From Dermatemys mawii (lineage: Eukaryota; Chordata; Testudines; Dermatemydidae), in NCBI GenBank assembly GCA_007922305.1, contig ML677343.1, forward strand, positions 30,262,933 through 30,326,932: a stretch of 64,000 nucleotides of DNA, read 5' to 3'. A program made the position numbers and the translations under genes. The notes beneath the pieces are model-generated. The model made no database searches, was not told the DNA's origin, and saw nothing but the letters and a program-made list of their open reading frames with translations. Below are positions 30,746 to 41,850 of this stretch, one piece after another (position 1 is the stretch's first letter; each line of letters opens with the position of its first letter).

Positions 30746-32979
30746 ACGCTCTGACCTTTCACTCTCATTCTCCAAGCTAAGGGAAATCTGCCCTCAGCCC
30801 AGGCCCTTCTACCAGCTCATGAACAATGCATGGTGCAGGCAGCTGTCTGGCTCTGCTTTGAAACCAGAGATGGGCCCCACCCAGATCCGAACCGCCCCCC
30901 CCACACACACACATTGGAGCTAGGGCTCGGGGCTGGCCCATATCCATCCGGGAAGCCCTGCCGCCCTCACACCTTGCATGGCTCTGAGCAAAGAACCAGT
31001 GAAAATTCAGCCGCTATGACCGCATCTGGCTTTGCGTTCTGGAATTTGCTTAAAGAGACATTCGAATCCCACGCAGTCACCCCGCAGGTCCCGTCACACC
31101 CCAGAGCCAGCCCCTCACTCGTGCTGAACAGCTCAGTCCATGGTGGACCCTGCCTCCCATTCCCCCTCCTCTGATCTGCCAGAGAGCGTGGTGTCTTGTA
31201 TTGATCGAGGAACCCACAACAGCTCCCCAGGGGCACCGTGTACGCACGCCAGGCTCACACGGCAACCGCACACATTCCCCATGGCTGCCAGAGGCTGGAT
31301 TAGGACCAGTAGGAATCCCGCACTCCTCTGGAGCGGCCTCTTCAATGCCGTTTACCCATCGCAGATGAAAGGTGCCGCACTGACAGCTCTGGAGACTGAA
31401 GGCTTCTCTCTGCCTCCGCAGCAGGTACAGCCTAGGTGGCGGCAGCACAAGATCCACCCTCTACGGGGGAGCATGGCCCCGACTGGGAAGACCCCCACCA
31501 CTAGGGGCGAGACCAGAGTTCGGGGTCCAGTCTGTCTGCTGAGGCTGTCCCAGACTGGGTGGGTTTGGGGACCGCTAAGGGGCAAAAATCCATCTGTCAG
31601 CATCACCTCCCAGCATCAGATTCTGATCTCTCCCGCCTCCAGGACAGGGGCCTGGGCAGAAACGTCTCTGACGTTCGGGTTGGGGTCAGCGGGCTGGAAT
31701 GCAGCTGGCTCTGGTGAGCTGGGACAGGGCGGCTGTGAGGCTTGATTTCCATGCCCAGGACTAATCTCAAGCCTTTCCCCCAATGCTCCTTGCCTTGCTG
31801 TGCTCGTTCTCCCTAAAAGCCAACATCTGAACGTACCTGAGGTCCCAGCACCCACGGAGGAAGAATTAAAAATAGGCCCCTGTACATCCTTTAAGTCTAT
31901 TGACTCTGCTGTGTTTGCACAGGACCCTGCAATAGTGCCAATGCACACACAGACACTTGCCGGCTTACAAGGCCAGAAGATCGACTTTAGAAGGACTTTA
32001 TAGGGAATTTGGAAGGTCCCATTGCTGGATCTGATCTCTCGGTGAATTCCTCTAGCTGCAGGGGCTCCAATCTGCCCCCTTTCACCCCCGCAGCCCTCAA
32101 AGCAGTGTTTCTTAGGGGCTGTCGCCTTCCTGCATCTCTCTCTCTGTGTTCCTGTTTCAGGATAGGCATTCATTCCCAGCAAGCCTTCCCGGTGGTGACG
32201 AGCGCTTTCCCCAAACTCGTCTGCTTCCCTCATCGCCAGCAGGGCTCACAGAGTGAAGGGAATTTGGGGAGCAAGTATCCAACAGGATGTATGGTCTGCA
32301 AGACGCCTGTGACATGCAAGAGTGCCACTGCTGGCTGCTGCTGAACTGTCCCAGGCAGGACAAAGGCTGTCCGTAGGAAGAGTCTACTCAGGAGCAATGT
32401 TTAGTAGCACTGTACCAAATTTGGGAGCCCCTGTAGTTAGGCACAGATTTTCAGAGAATCGTTAGCAGGTTTCTTTCTAAAGCTCTTGGTCCAAAGTTGA
32501 CATCCCTCAGCCAGCAGTTTCATTCCGCTGCTAGCCAGGGGCTGACACACTATGAAGTTCTCAGCTTTTTCAGAAGGGTTGGATGGATCAGACTCATCCT
32601 TTGGGAAAAGGCGAGCACTTATCCATTCTTACAGAGCCTTTCACCAGCTTCAAAGCACCAATTCTAGGGAGATCCCTTTCCCCACCACCAAAACACTGCC
32701 AGCTTTGGGGCAAGAGGCTACATCTCTCTCTCACAGCTCAGGAAAGGAAGTAAAAAATGCTGCCTCCAGTTAAAGGAACAGGGGATGCAATTAGCCAAAC
32801 TGGAATCTGCCCAAGCTAGCTAGACTCTTACAAGACGGATCTTTAATAATCACAAGCGATCAGGGCTTTGAGTTTTATATCTTAGCTGAAAGGATCAACC
32901 TCCCGCCCCTCCATCCCCTCAGGAGTCCCCTGGCAAACAGACCTTTGGCGATGAAAGAGAATTTCCAGGTCTGCTGCAC
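30746..32979. other. Unassigned noncoding sequence
   Basis: Opposing open frames (201 codons plus 31140-31745; 205 codons minus 31616-32233) overlap each other and lack domains. A short CA tract (30902-30912) is the only clear repeat. The composition becomes more AT-rich after 32400. Confidence 0.3.
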
Positions 32980-33410
32980 AGGGCCTAGGCTGGCGACCAG
33001 CACGGCCAGGACACATGTTAAAATAAATATTCGGCAAAGCTAGCATTCCATATGTATGATCTGGGTGGGGTGATGATTTTTCTACTGATCACTGGAAGTG
33101 ACAGCTGTGTGAAGAGCACGAGAAACAAAGACACCGACTGCTCTCCCCGTTACACTCTGCTAGAGAAATGATCGCCTGACATGGAATTGTAGCATCTGGT
33201 GGCTGTGGAATGCATGCGGAAGCAGAATGCCGGTTAGTGCTCAGGAAGAGAACATTAGAGATTCTGAGGGACATATGAAGCAGGTGTTCGCAAACAGCCT
33301 GTTCATAATAATTACTTTTAGATTGTTTTAAAGTATTTCGAGCAGGATCCTGCATGCGGTGGGGGAGAAAGGAAAATATAAAAATTAAGAGCTTGTCAAT
33401 ACGGTCCTGC
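32980..33410. promoter_or_regulatory. Candidate conserved noncoding element
   Basis: Repeat-free and AT-richer, with GTTAAAATAAATATTCGGC, CATTCCATATGTATGATCTG, TTCATAATAATTACTTTTAG and GAAAATATAAAAATTAAGAG. The central part (33100-33290) has balanced composition. An 88-codon minus-strand frame crosses it but resembles nothing known. Confidence 0.45.
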
Positions 33411-33797
33411 CCTTGTTAAACAAGAGAGCGGGCAGCTGGCTCCAACCCCGGATTCTGTTGCTCCAGTCCCCATCCTTACGTCCAGATGGGATGACTGTTC
33501 TGGGGGCCAGCCTGGCATTGGCTGGCAGAGTCACACATGGTAACCTGGATGTCAGAGTGTTTCTCCAAAGCTGCCATCTACACTGCCTTGCTGAATAATG
33601 CAGATTTGGAAGCGGGGGTTGCAGGGAATAGAGGTGATCAAAGGTATCAGCTCAACCATGAATCGTATTCATGGTGCTGATCGTTCTCTCCAAATCTCTG
33701 TCTTACAGTCTGTGAGTGTGACACTCAGCCATCCTGCTGCTCGCCTCTCCCTGTCACTGTACTTCCCCTGCCCCCATAAAAACCAAGCTTCAGGAGG

Positions 33798-34025
33798 CAG
33801 TGTGTCTTGTGGTTACAGTGGGGGGAATTGGGAACCAGGGGATCTGGCTTCTATTCCAATCGCTGACACTGACTCGTTGTGTGGCCTTGGGTAAGTCACC
33901 TAAACTCTCAATGCCTCAGTTTCCCCTGTCAAACAGAGAGAATGATACTGACCGACATTCGTACAGTAACCCAGAGGCTGGGGATGAAGACTGCTAGCAC
34001 AGTGCCAGATGCTGTTAATTATTAA
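33798..34025 (+). repeat. MIR-type SINE, near full length
   Basis: Head TCTTGTGGTTACAGTGGGG, then GGGAACCAGGGGATCTGGC, GTGTGGCCTTGGGTAAGTC, CCTCAGTTTCCCCTGTCAAA and tail GCACAGTGCCAGATGCTG plus TTAATTATTA. All parts of the MIR consensus are recognisable, making this one of the most complete copies here. Confidence 0.92.
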
Positions 34026-34379
34026 GGTGGGGCATTTACAAACAGCAGGTTAGCAGGCAAGGGCTAAATGACTCCAGTAAGGTTCAATTGGGGGCAACCA
34101 AGCACCTGGGGATAATGAACAGGCTTCCTGGGATTCTGTACCGGCCTTGCACTGATCCTGCTCTGCAGGGACATGCCTGGGGACCTCTGCACAGACCTAG
34201 GGCAGCACCTGCTGGCTGACAGGGCAGGAGCCACAGTCTGGAGACCCAGATGGCGAGAGATCAGCCAAAGGTATAGAAAACCCCAGGCAAGTTCAATATT
34301 TGTATTTGATTTGCAAGCCTTCCCTCCTCCAGATAAAGCCAGGGCTGCAGCAGAGATGGGAGGGAGCCGTGTTGGGTTC
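34026..34379. other. Unassigned noncoding sequence
   Basis: Nothing recognised between the MIR and the following AT-rich island. Confidence 0.3.
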
Positions 34380-34680
34380 AGTTAATAATTAGCGAACACG
34401 CAAATTCCCCCTCGATGAGATAACAATAAACACCCCGATTTGGGAGAGACAAACGGGGCTTTCAATTGCCAGCAGCCTTTCTGGTGTAAAAATAAGTGTC
34501 CCGTATTTATTCAGCTCCTTTGAGAATCCACATCAGTCCCCAAACAGTCTTTTACTGTCAGGCTACAGTAGAAACCTTTATACACAGAGAAGATACTGAC
34601 AGCTACCCCCAGCATGATCATCTTTTATTCATGCACATCATATAAACTGTATTGCCTCGGAAACAAAAGGATTTAACCCG
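34380..34680. promoter_or_regulatory. Candidate conserved noncoding element
   Basis: Motif-dense, AT-rich 300 bp without repeats. Homeobox TAATTAG at 34386-34392, GATA core GATAA at 34419-34423, SOX-type AACAAT at 34422-34427 and FOX-like ATAAACA at 34426-34432 occur within 50 bp. Later words include AAAAATAAGTGTCCCG and TATTTATTCAGCTCC. The clustering fits an enhancer core; motif matches this short occur often by chance. Confidence 0.5.
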
Positions 34681-35554
34681 TTGCTGGCTGGCACGGCCTA
34701 ATGGCAGTGTCGGGCCAGCGCAGGCAGAAGAGGCCAGAGGGCGCGGGCAAGCAGGCAACCAGGCTTGGCCACCAGCGCTCGTGAGGGGTATGGATGTCTG
34801 CCAGCCTCAGGCTGGTGCAGGAAGCTCACTGCACACGCTCTCCCCGGGGGTTTCAACAGCGCTGGCACGTGAGACAGGACTAGGGGGATGGGGCCTTTGC
34901 GGAGAGGCGGAAGCATTCAACACAACACCCCAAGGCCCGGCCAGTGGTAGATCACAGCAGACCCAGGCACTACCAGGCTCGACCATCCCCTACGCCAGCC
35001 CTGGTGAATCGCAGGGCCTAGCTGGGCACCAGTCTGCCCCCAGCACAGCATGCTGTGACCACTGAGCAGCCAAGCAAACCACGAGCCATCCCGCTAAGTC
35101 CCAACCCAGCACCCGGCCCGGCTCCGAGGGCTGCATTTACACAGCAGCTGAGAGATGCCAACAGCAGGGACAAGGGCGAGGCAGGAAGGAGCTCCAGCGT
35201 GCTGTCCCGTTTCAAAGAGGCCCTGGGCATGACGAGTGCTACCAACAGCTGACAGGCGGGCTCAAAGCAGAACCCGCAGGCCAGCAGCCCAAGCACCACT
35301 TTGCAATTGGCTCCCGTCTCTGCAATGGGCTGAACTGAAATCCCCAGATCCAAACGTCTCTCCCCAACCTTGGGTGGCGTTTAGATCCAAGCCTGACGGT
35401 GGCGATGTGGCAGGAACCTTGAGAACATTCCAAAATCGTTCGCTGCAATAGGTGGCAGGGACACGTCTTTGAACCAGTCCCCACGTCTGCACCCATCACT
35501 GCCGCATCTGGGCCTTGCACGGACGGCTGGGGTCCACACGGAAGGGCTCTCCCA
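34681..35554. other. Unassigned GC-rich sequence
   Basis: No gene; chance frames of up to 137 codons (34652-35065 plus). Confidence 0.3.
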
Positions 35555-35832
35555 GCCCACTACGAAGACTACGGCAGTGCAGTGAGGTCGGTTCAGCTCT
35601 GCTGGCGTAACATGTAGACGCAGCCTACTCCCACAGAAGGGGTTCGTCTGTCAGCACAAGAACGCCACCTCCCCCGAGGACGGTAGCTACAGCACTGAAG
35701 CCACCTTCTGACAGCCTGACTACCTCTACCCGGGGGTCAGGTTGGCATGGCCACCTCAGCCAGGTGTAGTTTTTTCACATCCCTGACCAACGACGTTGAC
35801 CTAACTTTTAAGGGTAGGCCAAGCCTTAGTTA
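35555..35832 (-). mobile_element. Non-autonomous DNA-transposon-like turtle repeat
   Basis: Read on the minus strand it contains AAGTTAGGTCAACG, GGATGTGAAAAAACTACACC, GTAGCTACCGTCC and GTAGGCTGCGTCTACATG, in the order of a repeat I recall from turtle genomes (AGTTAGGTCGAC...GGTGTGAAAAATCCACACC...GTAGACGC...). The frequent CG and GTAGAC words and absence of coding sequence suggest a hAT-like non-autonomous element. Precise ends and target duplication are not resolved, and the plus/minus assignment follows that remembered orientation. Confidence 0.55.
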
Positions 35833-36984
35833 AATGGGGCAGCCCTCTGGTGAGGCCACCGGGTTTCAGAGTGAGTCCAGTCAGTATCATTTCCTCACGT
35901 AGACAACACTGCAGTGCCAGCCCTGCACTGGCTAAAGGGCTGGGTCCTGGGCTCTTCCCCAGCCACCAGTATCTCCTCTAAACCGTCTGGAGCCAGCTGT
36001 GAAGGCCCCATTTGTGTCACCACCAACAGATCTCCAAGAGACGCGAATTCAGTGGGGGTTTTGCCTCACCCCAGCCAGGGCGAATGGCACTAGCTAGAGA
36101 CAGGACGGGGTAGGGCAGGCTTCTCCCCACAGCTTTGTCAAGTCACCCGACTCCTAATTCACACTACATTTGCTGACCCCCTCAGAGTCCTGCTAATGCT
36201 CCCTAGTCCCCGTATACAAGCCTGCCTACTCCTCCCCAGCTCTGCCACGCGACCCCAGGCCTAGCCTGCACTTCTGTGCCATGCTACCCCAGTTCTGGGT
36301 CACTAAATGATTCCAGGTCACAGACCCGGAGACTCGTTTTTACTTGCGACCTCGGCCAGAATTTGAACTCAGCTCTCCAGAGGGGAAAGGTTAGTGCATT
36401 ACCCGAGCGTACCACCTGGAGCCCTTGGGCTTGGACGGTGGTATCAGGTGACACATCAGAGAAGGGGCAGGACAGTGCGGGGAAGAGGGAGCGAGGAAGA
36501 ATTCAGGGGGAGAACATGGATTCCGAAGGACAGGCAGAGTTCTCCTGGTGACACAAGGGGGGTCGGGCCAAGGTCTGGGCATTAATTGCCTGGTGGGAAA
36601 CATGAGCACAGACCATTTCCACCCCCTCCCATCCCGGTAACTCAGTGCCCTCATCCTCGGCAGCCAGGCTCCACTGCTCCCACGCCAGCCCAGCGAGCCT
36701 CCTTCAAGGCAAAGCAGATGCTACCCTGGTTGCAGGCAGCAGGGCTCCGATGGGGCTGACCCCTTCTGGCTGTCCGCAAGTCCCCTGGACTCCAGCGCCA
36801 GCCCAGGAGAACCAGAGCATCCACGCTCCAGTCCCCCCGCGGCGCAGGGGTCTCGCCCCCGCTCCGCTCGGCGCTGGTATCTCGCCTCTCCCATCCCCAG
36901 AGTCCTCCCCAGCCACCCAGCACTTCTAACGGCAACGGGCCGCCACCCAGCGGGGAGGCGAGCAGCTGCCGCCTCATTACTCTC
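35833..36984. other. Unassigned sequence with a possible SINE remnant
   Basis: At about 36355-36405, AGAATTTGAACTCAGCTCTC followed by GGTTAGTGCATTACCC resembles the head of a tRNA-derived SINE in antisense, too short to name. The rest is unrecognised. Confidence 0.35.
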
Positions 36985-37395
36985 CCGCGCTCTGCGCCAT
37001 CAGTGACTGAGCACAAGTCAAATAAAACGGATAGTAATGGCTGAATCAGAGGCGTCATTATGTAACATTATCCTGGAGAGACAAGGCCGCGGCACTGAGG
37101 AGCGGCAGGTGCACTCCCGGGCCAGCAGCTCGTTTGCTGTTTCATTTCTTCCTCTCCTTTCCCTCCTCCCTCCACCTCTGTAATCGAAAAGTCGCCACCG
37201 TCACACGTCCAATTGCATACTGAGTGCAAACCCGACGCCCTCCGAGAACGTCTGTGGCGCCGCCGAGCCGGCAGGCGCATACTAATGAGGCCTCGATGCC
37301 GGCGGGCACCTGGCTGCGGAACGACAACGTGATCCTGCCCCGGGCCCCGCCACCCAATCCCCCTCCGGCGCAGGCCGGGCACAAGTGAAGAGGTA
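36985..37395. promoter_or_regulatory. Candidate regulatory island with CpG-dense half
   Basis: The left part (36985-37085) is AT-rich with CATCAGTGACTGAGCACAAG (bZIP/MAF-like), CAAATAAAACGGATAG and GGCGTCATTATGTAACATTA. The right part (37180-37395) keeps many CpGs (GAAAAGTCGCCACCGTCAC, GGCGCCGCCGAGCCGGC, CGGAACGACAACGTG) plus CAATTGCATACTGAGTGC. Such a pair could be an enhancer next to a CpG island or an alternative promoter. No start codon with recognisable protein follows. Confidence 0.45.
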
Positions 37396-39469
37396 ATGCC
37401 CGGCCTGGGTGCCTGGCGAGACAGAACAAAGGGGGAGGGACTCGAGGGAGGAGCAGCTACTCGCTGAAACTTCCCAGCCTGACACCTTCAAAGCCTTTCA
37501 TCTGGCCTCTTCCTGCCTCCCACCTTGATCACCTGCCTGGCCAACCCCAGGGGCAATGCTCCATCCCTGCAGGAGGGACACTCTCCAGGGTTGGGCCCCC
37601 AGGGTGACAGGTCGTCTCCAAAGGCAGGAGGGATCCCGCAGGAAGGGAAGGGTAAAGGCACGTGGAGCAGTGCAGAGGAGAGAACAAGGCCAATGAGAAG
37701 GCTCCAGCGCTAGACTCCGGGTTGCAGCGAGGTGGGACTCTCTCCTTCTGGCATCCCGCTGGAATGCTGAGGGACGTACTTCCCCTTGGGACAGCCCCGG
37801 CGGGGTGGAGAAGAATTTGGCCCTAAGAACGCTGCTGCCTCCCTGAGCCTCTCGGGGTATCTAGGTCTGATCCCAGCTACCCCAGGCGTGAGAAGAAGAG
37901 CGCCACTAGGAATCATAGAACTCTGCTGTAGGAAGATCCCTGGCACAGAGTCAGGTTACAAAGCGGCTCTCTGATATTTCAGGTAATCAACCAAATGCAC
38001 AATCTTGGCCTGCTCCCACCAGACGTGTCTGGGACGGGCAGGTGATTAAAGTGCTGCATGAGATTGAGGCCTTATGCAAATTCCAGATCTCTTGGGGGCC
38101 TCAGGTCCCCACTTGCAGCCTGGGGATAATAACCTGTATCAGTAACGGGACTAGCTTGGTTGCTCTCTCCCCAATTCAGAGCTCCCTCGGGGGTGGTTTC
38201 TGACCCCCATCGAAGGGGAAAGGCCAGTCCGAATAATCTTTTCCTGTTTAGCTTGACCACGGCAGCTGCTAACTCTTGCCTAGCACGGCTGGTTTTCCAT
38301 ACATTTCGCATCCTTTTATGGCTAAACTGCTCTTTTTCTCCCTTGGCTTATTCCACATGCGAGATGCTTTGGATACAGTAATTTTATGACAGCTGCATTT
38401 TGCTAGCGCTGCTCCGCAGTCACCAATGAGGTGTGAATCCCACTGCCGCCGCGTCCAATGACACCGGAAAGGTTTGTCAGGCAAATCACCGCACAACAGA
38501 CTCCAGAATCCAAAACCCAGCCAAAGGCAAGCACCGTTCAGGGGCCTCCGGGATTCGCTCCCCTCCGGGCACAAGGTCCCACCAGACCCTGACCCCAAAG
38601 GATCCTAGAAGCACTTCACTGCCTCTGCACACGCAGGCCTACCGAACCACAGCCACTCCTGGGCCAGGCGGGCAGACACTGAGGATGAGGAGAGAGGGAA
38701 CAGTAGCCAAGGACACAAAGCGAAGTGTCACAGGCCCGTGCAGAGCCGAGCCAGCCACAGGGGGATTTCTGCACTGCAGACACCTGGAGTGGGCTGAAAT
38801 CACCTCACCTAGGCAGGTCTCACTTGGAGTCACCCCCAACCCCACTCAGATTCAACCCAGCAACCTAGAAGTTAATATCTACCCCCGTGAAGTCCAAGAG
38901 CCGGCCAGTGCTCGTCCGGAGAGCCCCACACGCAGCAGATGGCACGTGGCTGGACCCCTGCGCAGGCCTCGCAGACGGGACAGCCAGCCACAGACACGGG
39001 TGCCCACAACTTACCAAGGTCTCAGAAAGGAGACTGTCATGGCTGCTCCCCATTCTGAGGCATGACTCCCTCTCCCTTCCCTGCCCCAGTCCTCAGGGCA
39101 AAACAAGGGGGCAGAAAATCCCAGAGCTTCCGGTACAAGATCTGCTCTGTCCCATCCCCTCTGAACAGTCCTCCGCTCCCTCTCTGCAGACCCACTGTCT
39201 CCATTTCCCTCAGTCGGCCTGTAGGTTAGTGCACAGACCCAAAGACTGGTGCATGCCCACGGACCAGGGGACATGCCAGCAGTGGAGTTGGTGCGGGCTC
39301 AGTTCCTCCCGTGGGGGGCTCCTGTCTCGGGGTGCGAATGGAAAGCTGCTCTCCACCTTCTCATGGCTCTCCTGAAATGTCACTTTTGCAAGAGCAGGTG
39401 AAGCTTCTACTTCTTACCGCTATGATGGGCAACGTTTTTACTGGCGAGGGCAATTAACTAGCAGAGCAA
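37396..39469. other. Unassigned noncoding sequence
   Basis: No gene; a 210-codon plus-strand frame (38433-39065) is low in domain content. A weak MIR fragment may lie at 38095-38140 (CCTCAGGTCCCCACTTGC, GGGGATAATAACCTG). AT-richer sequence at 38220-38400 is unassigned. Confidence 0.3.
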
Positions 39470-39679
39470 CTTACCAAGGGCTGGGCTGGATTCTCCGTCA
39501 CTGGCAATCTTTACGTCAAGGCGAGAGGCTGTTCCAAGAGATTTGCTCTAGTTCAACCACAGCCATTGGAAGTGATGCAGGAATTAATTCAGGGCAGTCT
39601 AATGGCCTGTATTATGCAGGAGGTCAGACTAGGTGATCCCAGTGGTCCTTCCTGGCTTCCAAAATCTATGACTCTATTC
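39470..39679 (+). mobile_element. CR1 LINE 3'-end fragment
   Basis: GATTTGCTCTAGTTCAACCA, GCAGGAATTAATTCAGGGC, GTCTAATGGCCTGTATTATG, CAGGAGGTCAGACTAGGTGA, TCCCAGTGGTCCTTCCTGGC and AAAATCTATGACTCTATTC are the 3' untranslated end of CR1, including the terminal CTATGAnTCTAT short repeat. The copy is 5'-truncated, as is usual for CR1, and belongs to a different subfamily from the 42.7-43.8 kb copy. Confidence 0.9.
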
Positions 39680-40189
39680 ATCTAAACCACATTCCCCATT
39701 CACTGATGGCTGGCTAACACCATCTCCACACCACAAGAGGCACACTAGAGACTTCCCTGTGGCCCCTCCATTTTTCCTGGACTTTGCAGACAGTACAGTG
39801 ATGGGCAATACAAATACAGCAATACAAAACCCAAAGATAAGCAGAAAACAGAGCCGGGATCACCACACAGTACAAAGGAGACACTACCTCTGTCTCTGAG
39901 TTCCATGCAACACCAGCCCATCCTCGCTACTTATGCCACCCTGGGCACCAGGGAGCAGAGCTCATTGCGCTATGGGCAGACAAGGGCTTGCTTTAAAGTT
40001 ACACATGCCCACGGCACATCTGTGTTACACTAGGCTCCCAGGGTGAAAGAGCTCTCCTATCTGCCAGTGGGCCCTGAGCCTACATCCAGAGAAGGAAGGG
40101 AAGAAAATCAACCATTCAACCTTCAGAGATTAGGCCAGCCCTCCGTGCTTCGTGGTTTTGGATGCTATCCTTCCCTCAAATCAGCAGGC
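39680..40189. other. Unassigned noncoding sequence
   Basis: No gene or repeat recognised downstream of the CR1 tail. Confidence 0.3.
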
Positions 40190-40740
40190 AAAGTGGTGAT
40201 TACAAGAGTGGTTCATATTTAATAATGCAATTTGTATTCCACTCGCAGCATAAACTATTGTAAAGGCACACTAATGTAAAAATACATCTGGCTTGTCAAT
40301 AGTTTATCTTCTGGATCTGCATCCAAATCCCTGGGCATTCTTGACTTATGGCTGCACCAATGTCTAATGAATAAAAAGGTGCAAATTATAGGCCTTGCTT
40401 TAATGCTCATCATAAAATTAGATGATAGTTGCAAAAGCTGCATTCTCCTGCCCACGGAGCAGCAATAGTAAGCTATAAATAAAGTGTATTTAATGTATCC
40501 CAGAGCTGTGCAAAGCCAGGAAACAGTATGTTATTGCACAGCTTTCAGTGGATCCGCCACCAGTTCAATGAAGTGATAACTGATCCATCATGTGAATTTA
40601 TGTTAACTGTCGGATCACAAAGTCATGGCCTCCACACTGTAAATAGTCTACAATCCTTCTAGCAGGGTCTGCCTGCCAATAAAACTGTCACTGGCAGGCT
40701 TGTAGCAAGCACCTTCAGGACAGTGGAAACAAACTATTAA
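40190..40740. promoter_or_regulatory. Strong candidate conserved noncoding element
   Basis: About 550 bp of balanced to AT-rich sequence with no repeat signature and frequent stops in all frames, sharply different from both flanks. Words include TTCATATTTAATAATGCAAT, TGTCTAATGAATAAAAAGG, AAAATTAGATGATAGTTGC, AGCTATAAATAAAGTG and TTTATGTTAACTGTCGG. It also carries a perfect inverted repeat (40504-40543). Length and texture make it the best ultraconserved-element-like block in the window. It could alternatively be an unrecognised 3' UTR. Confidence 0.55.
40504..40543. other. Hairpin-forming inverted repeat
   Basis: AGCTGTGCAA (40504-40513) and TTGCACAGCT (40534-40543) are perfect reverse complements separated by 20 nt, and the stem can extend by one G-T and one A-T pair outward. 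It may be a paired protein-binding site (TTGCACA is C/EBP-like) or an RNA structure. The stem is too short for a typical microRNA precursor. Confidence 0.65.
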
Positions 40741-41564
40741 GTTCTTGGGTTTTGACTTGGGTTTCTCATCCCAGCGGTCTCCTAGCTTCTCTGCTATTTG
40801 CCAGCATGGTTAATCTGCAAGGGAAAACGCAAACACATCCTTGCTTCGGGGCCCAGCAGATTCGTATTACAGGGATCAACGGAGGCCCCTGTCGCCCAGT
40901 TGTGCTGACGGCCAAGGGGCCACCGCAGAAGGTTGGGGCGGGCCATTCAGAGAGCGGCGTGGATGAACAGGCAGGGTCAGCAGGCAGCCAGCTCTGCACA
41001 AGCTTCAGAGAACAAAACAGCAGCGGCACAGTCTTCAGCTGGCTCTAGACAACCTTAGGGAAGGAGAGGGAGAGGCGGTGAGCATCTAAATACCCACAAT
41101 GCCTCACTGCAGGCCATTTATCACCCAGCACAATGCGGAACCTCTCCCAGACGGGCTGGCCCCTCTCTTGGGAAATATGACCCGCTCTGGGGACACGAAG
41201 GCAAAAGAAAGTGCTTGGCTCCAGGGCCAAGAATGGGCACAGGTCCTGGTGCTGAGCCCCACTCCCCTGGAGCGCTTTGTCCCCACGGAGGGCCGAGGAT
41301 GTGCGGAGTTCGAAACCAGTTCAGGGTTAGGCTAAGAGGGTGGGGGAAGGAGGAGGGTGAGACTGCACCAAACCTCTCGCCAGTTGTTCCTCAGAGGATG
41401 TCGGCGCCGAATGATGGAAATCCCACACGGCCAGTCAATCTCACAAGATTTCCACCATCTCGAGCCGTGGAAATCTCATGCAATGAGCTGTTCTCACACC
41501 ATGGCTGGGGACAAGGAGCAGGGTGGGGTGGTTGGAGGGGTTGGGGGTTCTGGTTCAATCCTAG
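40741..41564. other. Unassigned noncoding sequence
   Basis: GC-richer again after the island; no gene or repeat seen. Confidence 0.3.
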
Positions 41565-41850
41565 TTCCACCCCAGAGCCATGCCTCCATGTCCCAGCCCA
41601 AACCCAGAGCCATGCCCCCACATCCTGAGGCAATCCTAGTTCCACCCCAGAGCCACACACCACAAGTCCCAGCCATGCCTCCACACCCTGAGGCAATCCT
41701 AATTCCACCCCAGGACCAGATCTCCATGTCCTGAGCCAATCCCAGTTCCAACCCAGCACCACGCCCCCACACTCTGGGCCAATCCCAGTGAAATTCCAGA
41801 GCCACACCCCCATGCCCCAGCCCAATCCCAGTTAGTTTCCAAAGCCATGC
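41565..41850. repeat. Degenerate minisatellite, roughly 55-65 bp units
   Basis: Tandem phrases of CAATCCTAGTTCCACCCCAG, AGCCATGCCTCCA and CATCCTGAGG recur about five times with substitutions and indels (CAATCC at about 41557, 41634, 41695, 41736 and 41781; AGCCAYRCC words between). Open frames through it on both strands give repetitive Trp/Gly-rich or Pro/Ser-rich peptides, explained by the array. Confidence 0.85.

Noticed and set aside
31140..32233. Two opposing frames of about 200 codons (31140-31745 plus and 31616-32233 minus)
   Set aside because: They overlap antisense to each other, lack domains and show no splice or promoter context.
40504..40543. MicroRNA precursor
   Set aside because: The stem has only 10-12 pairs with a 20-nt loop, too short for Drosha/Dicer processing; recorded as a hairpin only.
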